Source: an uncultured Eubacteriales bacterium (GTDB taxonomy: Bacteria > Bacillota > Clostridia > Oscillospirales > Oscillospiraceae). Taken from it: 7,542 nucleotides of DNA. The position numbers were made by a program, and so were the translations under genes. The first letter of the stretch is position 1, and each line of letters starts with the position of its first letter. Positions 1-4,613 of this stretch are shown here, piece by piece. The stretch covers positions 1-7,542 of the forward strand of contig USHP01000087.1 of NCBI GenBank assembly GCA_900554625.1. The letters are read 5' to 3'. The notes under the pieces are model-generated. The model searched no databases and was not told where the DNA came from. It saw only the letters and a list, made by a program, of their open reading frames with translations.

Positions 1-233
1 TCTGCAGGGGGAGGGGCAGATGCCGGATTTTCGGATTCTTCCGGTTCTGTCTCCGTCTGGGGCAGCTGAGGAGCGGGCAGAACTTCTGCAAGAGAGGGAG
101 CTTCCGGGGCACAATCCGGCGTTTCCTGGCCGCAGTCGGCCTGCTCCTGAGGGGGAGTTTCCGAAACCGGGGTTTCGGGAAGATCGGTTTGGGAAAGCGG
201 TTGCTTTTCCTGGGCCTGCTGGATGGTTTCCAC
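1..233 (-). CDS. Partial protein of unknown function with a Pro/Glu/Gln-rich N-terminal region (GTG start, cut by window edge)
   Basis: The minus-strand frame starting at GTG (231-233) stays open to the left edge, giving 77 complete codons that begin (M/V)ETIQQAQEKQPLSQT. The start is chosen because a textbook ribosome site, AAAGGAGG, ends 7 nt before the GTG and a sigma-A promoter lies at 297-325. About one residue in five is proline, and Glu, Gln and Thr are also frequent. I see no hydrophobic segment, no signal peptide and no recognisable motif. The visible part is therefore probably disordered, like the low-complexity leader or linker of a larger protein whose domains lie outside the window. 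Two cysteines (residues 34 and 41) are isolated. The function cannot be judged from what is here. The coding call rests on the ribosome site, the promoter and the open frame. Confidence 0.72.
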   Translation of the reverse strand, partial: METIQQAQEKQPLSQTDLPETPVSETPPQEQADCGQETPDCAPEAPSLAEVLPAPQLPQTETEPEESENPASAPPPA

Positions 234-296
234 AGCCTCGCCTCCTTTCCTTTCCCGCCGAAAAATGCTGTGGCGGAAAGGGTACACTTTCGACAT

Positions 297-325
297 AGTA
301 TATCATATTTTCCCAGTTTCGCCAA
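297..325 (-). promoter_or_regulatory. Sigma-A-type promoter for the leftward GTG-start gene
   Basis: Read on the minus strand, the -35 is TTGGCG (320-325, 4/6 of consensus). A 17-bp spacer follows, then the -10 TATACT (297-302, 5/6). A TG one base before the -10 makes it an extended -10. The start point should fall near 290, giving a leader of roughly 55 nt before the GTG start at 233. Confidence 0.65.
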
Positions 326-349
326 GAGGAAACCATTGGATTTTTTTAC

Positions 350-369
350 TTAAACAATTCTTAAACAAT
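350..369. promoter_or_regulatory. Direct repeat of TTAAACAAT at 11-bp spacing, possible response-regulator operator
   Basis: TTAAACAAT occurs at 350-358 and again at 361-369, with a third looser TTAAT at 373-377. The 11-bp period places the copies on one face of the helix. TTAACA-like direct repeats with this period are the known binding pattern of PhoP/PhoB-type regulators in Firmicutes. The repeat sits between two divergent promoters, about 24 bp from each -35, so it could act on either or both. The repeat is seen directly; assignment to a Pho-type regulator is inference. Confidence 0.35.
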
Positions 370-392
370 CCGTTAATTTTCCCCCTATCCAG

Positions 393-420
393 TTGCAATC
401 GGCGCTTTTTGCAATATAAT
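393..420 (+). promoter_or_regulatory. Sigma-A-type promoter for the zinc-ribbon membrane protein
   Basis: TTGCAA (393-398, 4/6 of the -35 consensus) is followed by a 16-bp spacer and a perfect TATAAT (415-420). Transcription should begin near 427, about 30 nt before the ATG at 457. The weak -35 next to the 350-369 repeat would fit an activated promoter. Confidence 0.65.
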
Positions 421-456
421 AAAGAAAAACATTTCTCTTCCCAAAGGTGATTATCT

Positions 457-870
457 ATGAATGGCATCAGCAGTTGGTTGCGGCAGTTCTCCTCAAAACT
501 GTCGGCGCTTCTCCGGGGATTTATGGCGGGGCGTTACGGTACAGACCGGCTGAATATGGTGATTCTCTGCGCCGGATTGGTGGCCAGCCTGCTGTCGGTG
601 TGGACCCAGTCCCGGGGGCTGAATCTGATCTTTTTTGTCCTCAGCTATGGTCTGATGATCTGGGCTATTTTCCGCAGCCTGTCCCGGAACACCTACAAGC
701 GGTATCTGGAAAACCGCAAGTTTTTACAGCTGGTTAACCGGGTAAAGGATCGGCAGAACCGATATTTCGACTGCCCCAAGTGCCGCCAGGTGGTGCGGGT
801 TCCCCGAGGCAAGGGGAAAATCTCCATTACCTGCCCCCGGTGCAAGGAAAAATTTGTCCGTAAGACATGA
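457..870 (+). CDS. Small two-pass membrane protein with C-terminal zinc ribbon (function unknown)
   Basis: A protein of 137 residues. AAAGGTGA lies 6 nt before the ATG. Residues 1-32 are a polar, basic N-terminus containing GFMAGRYGTDRLN. Two hydrophobic segments follow, at about 33-50 and 55-73, joined by a short turn (TQSRGLN). Residues 74-103 are a basic amphipathic stretch. The C-terminus (104-137) is a zinc ribbon with two CxxC knuckles, CPKC (C106, C109) and CPRC (C126, C129). Both ends probably face the cytoplasm, since an even number of spans and the positive-inside rule agree. Proteins with this layout are, as I recall, frequent in Clostridia and annotated only as zinc-ribbon domain proteins. 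No substrate or partner can be named. The gene has its own promoter and ends in a hairpin 5 bp after its stop, so it appears monocistronic. Confidence 0.85.
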   Translation: MNGISSWLRQFSSKLSALLRGFMAGRYGTDRLNMVILCAGLVASLLSVWTQSRGLNLIFFVLSYGLMIWAIFRSLSRNTYKRYLENRKFLQLVNRVKDRQNRYFDCPKCRQVVRVPRGKGKISITCPRCKEKFVRKT

Positions 871-874
871 AAAC

Positions 875-902
875 AAGTCCCCCGACGACCGTCGGGGGAC
901 TT
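875..902 (+). terminator. Perfect 12-bp hairpin after the zinc-ribbon gene (copy 1 of an identical pair)
   Basis: The arms AAGTCCCCCGAC (875-886) and GTCGGGGGACTT (891-902) pair perfectly around the loop GACC. The hairpin begins 5 bp after the stop codon. Only a short T run follows (TTTCC), so it is a strong stem with a weak U-tract, and it may act in both directions or stabilise 3' ends. The same 28 bp recur at 1107-1134. Confidence 0.65.
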
Positions 903-1106
903 TCCATGTGTCAAAAAAGCCTCGCAGAGTTTGCCCTCTGGAGGGCAAATAAAGTTCAAACCGTTTTCTGCCGGGGCATGTACCTAGCGGAAAACACTTC
1001 TCAGGATGCAAGTGTGAAATTTATCCCCCATTGGGGGACAAATTATGCGCGCAGCAGACTGCCAGAGTTTGTCGGAAAAGCCCGCAAGGGGTTTTTCGAC
1101 AGTCTA
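903..1106. repeat. Non-coding, hairpin-dense spacer between two identical palindromes
   Basis: I find no convincing gene here: long frames cross it but have no ribosome site and run antisense into the DUF1508 gene. It holds five further inverted repeats. They are TTTGCCCTC/GAGGGCAAA (930-938/941-949), GTTTTCTGC/GCGGAAAAC (963-971/987-995, one G-T pair), ACACTT/AAGTGT (994-999/1010-1015), AATTT-A-TCCCCCA/TGGGGGA-C-AAATT (1018-1044), and GTCGGAAAAGCCC/GGGGTTTTTCGAC (1071-1083/1088-1100). The last is extended by AGACT/AGTCT (1056-1060/1101-1105). It could be a cluster of interspersed palindromic elements, a compound bidirectional terminator, or a structured small RNA. The sequence alone does not decide. 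Confidence 0.55.
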
Positions 1107-1134
1107 AAGTCCCCCGACGACCGTCGGGGGACTT
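1107..1134 (-). terminator. Perfect 12-bp hairpin after the DUF1508 gene (copy 2 of an identical pair)
   Basis: The sequence matches 875-902 base for base: arms 1107-1118 and 1123-1134, loop GACC. It begins 2 bp after the leftward stop codon (TAA, 1137-1139). Read leftward, the stem is followed by TTTAGACTG, again a short U-tract, and then by the second hairpin at 1056-1105. Confidence 0.65.
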
Positions 1135-1136
1135 GC

Positions 1137-1505
1137 TTATTCTGTAGGCGCTGCTTCTTCGGCAGCGCTTTTTTTCACGCTGTCAATGCCGCTGAGACAT
1201 CCGGCTTTGGAGGCGTAAGCGTCGGAAAGACCGATGATTTCTCCGTTTCTAGCCTTCAGCCGGAAGCGGAATTCCCCGGCTTTGTCCTGGTACAGCTCGA
1301 ATTTGGGATTGGTAAGGGATTTGAAGTCTTCCTGGGTCTGGTTTTCCACCTTGGCAATGGGGGCGTTCTTCACGATGCTTTCCATACCCTTGCGGCAGGC
1401 GGCTTCGCAGGCATAGACCCCGGAGGTGAGAACTACCTGACCATTGGGAGCTTTCAGGTCAAATTTGACTCCGGATGAGACGGTGCGGATCACAAACCGG
1501 CTCAT
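1137..1505 (-). CDS. DUF1508 (YegP-like) protein with two tandem repeats
   Basis: A protein of 122 residues that is two copies of the roughly 48-residue DUF1508 motif. Copy 1 (about 3-48) reads FVI...GVKFDLKAPNGQVVLTSGVY and ends GMESIVKNA. Copy 2 (about 68-113) reads KFELYQDKAGEFRFRLKARNG and ends GIDSVKKSA. The F-x-LKA-NG core and the G-(I/M)-(D/E)-S-(V/I) ending are the family hallmarks, and tandem copies are usual in YegP-like proteins. These are small soluble proteins whose biochemical role is not settled. The last residues (AAEEAAPTE) are an acidic tail. The ATG lies 3 nt after the preceding gene's stop, and GAGGAAT overlaps that stop, so translation is probably coupled to the zinc-ribbon protein upstream. 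It is the last gene of the operon before the hairpin at 1107-1134. Confidence 0.9.
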   Translation of the reverse strand: MSRFVIRTVSSGVKFDLKAPNGQVVLTSGVYACEAACRKGMESIVKNAPIAKVENQTQEDFKSLTNPKFELYQDKAGEFRFRLKARNGEIIGLSDAYASKAGCLSGIDSVKKSAAEEAAPTE

Positions 1506-1508
1506 GGC

Positions 1509-2651
1509 TCATTCCTCGCTGACCGGCACGGACAGGGTTCCGGTGGTGATGACATAATCTTCCTCTTCCGGAGCATAGGCTTCCAGAGAAATCTCCATCC
1601 GGGTAATCTCTTCCAGGCTGGTAATGCCCAAATCCTCCAAAGGATACAGATACACGGTGCTCACGGCCCGGGTATCCTTGGGAAGGTTGCTCCACAGGGT
1701 GATCTCGGCGCTTTCGCCGTTGACACCGGAGTCAATGGTGTACACTTCCAAATCCTTACCAGTGTTGTTTTCCAGATAGAACAGCAAATCGCCATCGGCA
1801 AGGGATTCCGGGTCATAGGAAGCAGGTACATAGCACCGGTACACAATCCGCAGACCATGCTGGTTGAATAGCTCCGTACCCTGGTCGGCATCTGGCTGCA
1901 CATAGTCCGGGTCATCTGCCAGCAGGGTAATGGGCTCGGTGAGATGGTAAGTCTCGTAGGTGTCGGTATTGTAGATATCCAGCCGGAAGGAGATTTGCTG
2001 AACGCTGTCAATTCCCGCATTGTCCAGATCCTCCTGATACAGGTAGAAATCGTCCTGTCCGGTATGACCCGGGGCGACCTCGCAGTACAAAGAGGCAGGC
2101 ATGACATAGCCGTTGACGATCACATCGTCGACGGAAACGCACAGAGGTTCTCCTGAGCTATTCTGGACAGCCACTGGAAAATCCTGAAGATAAGCCTGCC
2201 CATCCTGCCGGTCTGCCACTACCCGCACCTGTCCGTCATCGAACAGCACCGTGCCGTTTGCCGGCAGGGTGGCATCTGGCTCCGGTTCCGGCTGGGGAGC
2301 AGATACGGAACTGAATTGGGAAAAAGAGTCCACAATCTGTCCAATCCCGCCCAAAATCGGCTCTGCAAGCCACAAAATTGCCAGAACCGCCAGTGCAATG
2401 GACAGACCGGATTTTTTCTTCCGGGGCTTCTGCTTTGGCGGTGTCCAGGTTTTGGCGGGCCGCTTGGGAGGGCAGGCGAAGGGGTTTTGCCGGGGAATGG
2501 GCTTGCGCACCGGCTCGTCGATTACCAGCGGCTCCCCTTCGTGGGTGTGCATGCCGTGGGCAATTTCTTCGGAAAAGTTTTCGTAAAGGCAGCTTTTGCA
2601 GCGTTTGCCATTGTATGGTGCGCCGCAGCTGGGGCAGCGGTATCTGGCCAT
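1509..2651 (-). CDS. Zinc-ribbon, single-pass membrane protein with duplicated extracytoplasmic domain
   Basis: A protein of 380 residues. The N-terminal zinc ribbon has CPSC (C6, C9) and CKSC (C18, C21). Residues 28-80 are a Pro/Lys-rich linker. One transmembrane helix lies at about 82-104 (SGLSIALAVLAILW...). A Pro/Glu linker (118-127) leads to two related domains at about 133-244 and 258-376. They share GTxLF near the start, a VNG in the middle, YLY(Q/P)(E/L)EDL-like segments (204-209 and 335-341), GI-S-(V/L)-(Q/E) and a beta-rich pattern, so they look like a tandem duplication of an Ig-like or beta-sandwich domain. The basic linker before the helix puts the zinc ribbon inside and the repeats outside. 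The layout suggests a surface sensor or anchor, but no ligand can be inferred. AAGGAAGG precedes the ATG and a consensus promoter lies at 2684-2713. It heads a two-gene operon with the DUF1508 protein. Confidence 0.85.
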   Translation of the reverse strand: MARYRCPSCGAPYNGKRCKSCLYENFSEEIAHGMHTHEGEPLVIDEPVRKPIPRQNPFACPPKRPAKTWTPPKQKPRKKKSGLSIALAVLAILWLAEPILGGIGQIVDSFSQFSSVSAPQPEPEPDATLPANGTVLFDDGQVRVVADRQDGQAYLQDFPVAVQNSSGEPLCVSVDDVIVNGYVMPASLYCEVAPGHTGQDDFYLYQEDLDNAGIDSVQQISFRLDIYNTDTYETYHLTEPITLLADDPDYVQPDADQGTELFNQHGLRIVYRCYVPASYDPESLADGDLLFYLENNTGKDLEVYTIDSGVNGESAEITLWSNLPKDTRAVSTVYLYPLEDLGITSLEEITRMEISLEAYAPEEEDYVITTGTLSVPVSEE

Positions 2652-2683
2652 AGACGTCCCTTCCTTCCTCTTTTTATGAAAGC

Positions 2684-2713
2684 ATTATACCAAGTTTCCG
2701 CCGGAGCTGTCAA
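2684..2713 (-). promoter_or_regulatory. Consensus sigma-A promoter for the zinc-ribbon/DUF1508 operon
   Basis: Read leftward, a perfect TTGACA (2708-2713) and a perfect TATAAT (2684-2689) are separated by 18 bp. The start point is expected near 2677, about 25 nt before the ATG. The -35 begins only 8 bp beyond the U-tract of the thiT terminator. Confidence 0.85.
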
Positions 2714-2721
2714 TGCGCAAG

Positions 2722-2757
2722 AAAAAAATGCCGCCCCGGCACTTCACCGGAGCGGCA
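2722..2757 (-). terminator. Rho-independent terminator of thiT
   Basis: On the minus strand the arms GCCGCTCCGG and CCGGGGCGGC (2747-2756 and 2730-2739) pair over 10 bp with one G-T pair and a 7-nt loop. An A and then seven T residues follow (positions 2722-2728). The stem starts 7 bp after the thiT stop codon. This is the best canonical terminator in the window together with the attenuator at 3436-3477. Confidence 0.9.
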
Positions 2758-2763
2758 GGGAAA

Positions 2764-3417
2764 TTAGTTTACCTTGACGGCAATTTTGGGAACTCTTGCC
2801 ACCAGAACAGCAGCGATGGCAGTCAGAATCATTTCGGGAATCATGTACATTCCGTTGTAGACGATGGAATACACCAGACCCAGCACCCCGGGATTCAGGG
2901 AAGCCACCAGGCTTGCGCCCCAGGCGGGGAAGCCGTCCTGGGTGAAGAACCACTCAGCGTAGCTGCCGAAGAGGATGTAGCCGGAGAAAATGTGGCACAG
3001 ATACCGGCAGCCCAGAGCCACCAGAGAACCGGCCATCAGGGCAGTGCCGGAATTGGAAATCTTGTCACGGAACAGACCGCCCAGGCCCAGCAGGGTGTAG
3101 GCCAGCACATAGTCCAGCAGGCACATCAGCACGGCGTTGAAGAGCATCAGGCCATCGCCGAAGTAACCGGGCTGGAAGGCGGCGGTGACCACATCGGCAC
3201 CCATGGCCATCTGCACCAGGGAGTAGCCGAAACCGGCAATCAGACCCCACTTCACGCCGTGGCGGTAGGAGATCAGGACGATGGGCAGCATGCTCACCAG
3301 GGTCAGCTGGCCGCCGAAGGGCATGGGGGGGATGACGGCTCTGCCCACAAATTCCAGCACAACGGCCAGGGCGATGAGCATGGCGCTTTCGGTCAGACGT
3401 TTGGTTTTGTTGTTCAT
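2764..3417 (-). CDS. thiT: Thiamine-specific S component of an ECF transporter, ThiT
   Basis: A protein of 217 residues with about six hydrophobic segments. ThiT is the membrane-embedded thiamine-binding subunit. It works with the shared EcfT and EcfA/EcfA' energising module, which is not in this window. Family hallmarks are present: GGQLTLVSMLPIVLISYRHG (35-54) followed by KWG, PGYFGDGL (83-90), RYLCHIFSGYILFG (138-151) with Tyr/Trp nearby, and YNGMYMIPE (187-195). The C-terminus is short and basic. The ATG at 3417 is chosen because AGGAGGT lies 10 nt upstream (3428-3434). The frame stays open further upstream, but only through the riboswitch. Thiamine uptake is confirmed by context: a TPP riboswitch and attenuator lie in the leader, so high thiamine pyrophosphate should shut the gene off. 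It is monocistronic, with its own promoter and terminator. Confidence 0.96.
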   Translation of the reverse strand: MNNKTKRLTESAMLIALAVVLEFVGRAVIPPMPFGGQLTLVSMLPIVLISYRHGVKWGLIAGFGYSLVQMAMGADVVTAAFQPGYFGDGLMLFNAVLMCLLDYVLAYTLLGLGGLFRDKISNSGTALMAGSLVALGCRYLCHIFSGYILFGSYAEWFFTQDGFPAWGASLVASLNPGVLGLVYSIVYNGMYMIPEMILTAIAAVLVARVPKIAVKVN

Positions 3418-3435
3418 TGGGATTTCTACCTCCTG

Positions 3436-3477
3436 AAAAAAATGCCGCATTGCAAACCCGTCCAGGTGCAATGCGAC
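3436..3477 (-). terminator. Attenuator hairpin of the TPP riboswitch expression platform
   Basis: Read leftward, GTCGCATTGCA (3467-3477) and TGCAATGCGGC (3444-3454) form an 11-bp stem with one G-T pair and a 12-nt loop. An A and seven T residues follow (3436-3442). The ribosome site AGGAGGT starts one base after the T run, so terminated transcripts would lack it. The position between aptamer and start codon points to control by transcription termination, not by hiding the ribosome site. Confidence 0.88.
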
Positions 3478-3500
3478 ACAAAGGTATCCCATATGTGCAT

Positions 3501-3588
3501 CTTTCCCTCCGACGGTACTAGCCGTATCAGGTTCACGGGTCAGGGCCACCAAGCCCAATCTCAGCCGGATGCATCCGGCCCCCCGAAG
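3501..3588 (-). promoter_or_regulatory. TPP (thiamine pyrophosphate) riboswitch aptamer
   Basis: On the minus strand the THI-box blocks appear in the usual order. First comes a G-run followed by the perfect 16-bp palindrome GCCGGATGCATCCGGC (3564-3579), which forms the variable stem. CTGAGA follows (3559-3564), then GACCC and GAACCTGAT (3526-3534). Next is GGCTAGTACC, where the family more often has GGxTAATxCC, and last GGAGGGAAAG at the 3' end (3501-3510). The aptamer lies about 21 nt after the predicted transcription start and just before the attenuator. Binding of TPP should favour the terminator and stop thiT expression. Exact ends are approximate. Confidence 0.96.
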
Positions 3589-3615
3589 ACGTTCTTTGCG
3601 GTGCGAACTGCAGCT

Positions 3616-3643
3616 ATTATAGCGCAAAAGCGACATTTGTCAA
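3616..3643 (-). promoter_or_regulatory. Consensus sigma-A promoter for the riboswitch-thiT transcript
   Basis: Read leftward, a perfect TTGACA (3638-3643) and a perfect TATAAT (3616-3621) are separated by 16 bp. The start point is expected near 3609, giving a leader of about 190 nt that contains the aptamer and the attenuator. Confidence 0.85.
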
Positions 3644-3683
3644 GAAAATACTGGGCAGAGTCGGTTCTTTCGACTCTGCCCAG
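3641..3683 (-). terminator. Rho-independent terminator after the HIT gene, overlapping the thiT promoter
   Basis: CTGGGCAGAGTCG (3671-3683 as read leftward) pairs perfectly over 13 bp with CGACTCTGCCCAG (3651-3663) around a 7-nt loop. The T-rich tail TATTTTCTTG runs on into the -35 TTGACA of thiT, so the terminator tail and the promoter share bases. The stem starts 6 bp after the HIT stop codon. Confidence 0.88.
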
Positions 3684-3689
3684 GAAGGG

Positions 3690-4031
3690 TTATGCCATTT
3701 CCAGCGCCAGGGGCTTGCCGCCCAGAATGTGAAAATGCAGGTGCTGCACGGTCTGGCCGGCGTCGGCACCGCAGTTGCTTACCACCCGGTAGCCGCCTTC
3801 CAGCCCTTCGGCCTTGGCGATGGCGGGGATGACCTCGAAAATGTGGGCCACTAACTGGCTGTTGTCTGCCGTCACGGCGTTGCAGCTGTCCAGATGGGCC
3901 TTGGGCACCACCAGAATATGAGTCGGGGCCTGGGGGGCAATATCCCGGAAGGCAAAGACCAGATCGTCCTCGTAGACCCGGTTGGAGGGGATTTCCCCGG
4001 CGATGATTTTACAGAACAAGCACTGAGACAT
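3690..4031 (-). CDS. hinT: HIT-family nucleotide-binding hydrolase (Hint type)
   Basis: A protein of 113 residues, the normal length for bacterial Hint proteins. Hint enzymes hydrolyse purine nucleoside phosphoramidates and related adenylated compounds in the cytosol; the physiological substrate in most bacteria is not settled. The N-terminus has CLFCKIIAGEIP with a CxxC pair (C4, C7), as in zinc-binding members. H46 lies in VVPKAHL. The active-site triad HLHFH (H97, H99, H101) follows AGQTVQ and is followed by ILGG. Nothing essential appears missing. AGGAG lies 9 nt before the ATG. The gene starts 17 nt after the stop of the membrane protein gene upstream and has no promoter of its own that I can see, so the two are probably co-transcribed. 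A strong terminator follows. Confidence 0.93.
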   Translation of the reverse strand: MSQCLFCKIIAGEIPSNRVYEDDLVFAFRDIAPQAPTHILVVPKAHLDSCNAVTADNSQLVAHIFEVIPAIAKAEGLEGGYRVVSNCGADAGQTVQHLHFHILGGKPLALEMA

Positions 4032-4048
4032 GGTACATTCCTCCTGAT

Positions 4049-4522
4049 TTATAATCCAAAAATGTGAACACCCGTCAAACTGACGATGCCCATGATGATT
4101 CCCGCAAGAACTACACCCAGGGAAACGGCCAAGGTGGTGGACTTGAAGCCCATATCCAGGAAGGAAGCGGCCAAAGTGCCGGTCCAGGCACCGGTACCGG
4201 GCAGCGGGATGCCCACAAAGAGCATCAGGGCCAGAAACAGACCGCCCCGGCCTGCCCGCTGGGTCAGTTTGTGCCCGGCTTTTTCTCCTTTTTCCACACA
4301 GAAGGTGAAAAACTTCCCGATATATTTCTTATCCATGCCCCAGTGCAGAACCTTCCGGGCAAACAGGTAAATGATTGGCACCGGGAGCATGTTGCCAACG
4401 ACGCAGACCAACAGTGCAGTAAAGTAATCCAGGCCCATGCCTACGGCGTAGGGAATGGCGCCCCGCAGTTCAAGCAGCGGCACCATGGATACCAGAAAGC
4501 ACAGAAAATAATGTAGCAGCAT
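4049..4522 (-). CDS. Small multidrug export-family membrane protein (COG2426)
   Basis: A protein of 157 residues, mostly hydrophobic, with about four to five membrane segments. Recognisable family motifs are PLLELRGAIPYAVG (15-28), GNMLPVPIIYLFA (43-55), a basic cytoplasmic stretch at about 58-94, and FVGIPLPGTGAWTG (102-115). The last resembles the proline-glycine re-entrant motif of DedA-like proteins. The family name reflects an early drug-resistance assignment; the transported substrate is not established, so the name should not be taken as proof of drug export. The ATG at 4522 is chosen for GAGGAGAG 4 nt upstream. A longer frame to a TTG at 4591 would overlap the promoter. The gene has an extended -10 promoter (4551-4579) and is followed by the Hint gene after 17 nt. 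Confidence 0.88.
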   Translation of the reverse strand: MLLHYFLCFLVSMVPLLELRGAIPYAVGMGLDYFTALLVCVVGNMLPVPIIYLFARKVLHWGMDKKYIGKFFTFCVEKGEKAGHKLTQRAGRGGLFLALMLFVGIPLPGTGAWTGTLAASFLDMGFKSTTLAVSLGVVLAGIIMGIVSLTGVHIFGL

Positions 4523-4550
4523 GATTCTCTCCTCAAAACAAATTTCGTTG

Positions 4551-4579
4551 ATTATATCATAGCCTAACCCGATTTGCAA
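4551..4579 (-). promoter_or_regulatory. Sigma-A-type promoter for the export-family/HIT operon
   Basis: Read leftward, TTGCAA (4574-4579, 4/6 of the -35) is followed by 17 bp and a perfect TATAAT (4551-4556). A TG one base upstream of the -10 makes it an extended -10. The start is expected near 4544, about 20 nt before the ATG. Confidence 0.75.
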
Positions 4580-4594
4580 CGAAAAAACCAATCA

Positions 4595-4610
4595 TTTAAC
4601 AATTCTTAAA
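4595..4610. promoter_or_regulatory. AT-rich motif shared with 350-365, upstream of the export-gene promoter
   Basis: TTTAACAATTCTTAAA shares the exact 12-mer ACAATTCTTAAA with positions 354-365. It lies 15 bp upstream of the -35 at 4574-4579 and directly after the stop of the hydrolase gene. It has dyad character (TTTAA...TTAAA) and could instead be a weak transcription end signal for that gene, since a T run (4582-4587 as A on the plus strand) follows leftward. Both readings are tentative. Confidence 0.3.
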
Positions 4611-4613
4611 GGC

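Noticed and set aside
875..1134. CRISPR-like array from repeated palindromes
   Set aside because: There are only two identical units, more than 200 bp apart, with no regular spacing and no cas genes. The units fit hairpins at gene ends.
867..1478. Plus-strand open frame through the structured spacer and antisense to the DUF1508 gene
   Set aside because: It contains the palindromes as coding sequence, matches no family, and overlaps a clearly recognised gene on the other strand.
3418..3636. Longer thiT reading frame starting at 3636
   Set aside because: The extra 73 residues are a translation of the TPP aptamer, the attenuator and the ribosome site. The AGGAGGT-preceded ATG at 3417 gives the normal ThiT length.
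2713..3732. Long plus-strand open frame (about 339 codons) antisense to thiT
   Set aside because: It crosses the thiT terminator, coding region, riboswitch and promoter in reverse. Its His/Gln/Gly-rich translation looks like an antisense shadow, and it has no ribosome site.
4580..4613. Canonical terminator after the cysteine hydrolase
   Set aside because: A T run is present, but the only stem is a 5-bp A/T pairing, too weak to call. It is recorded as a shared motif instead.
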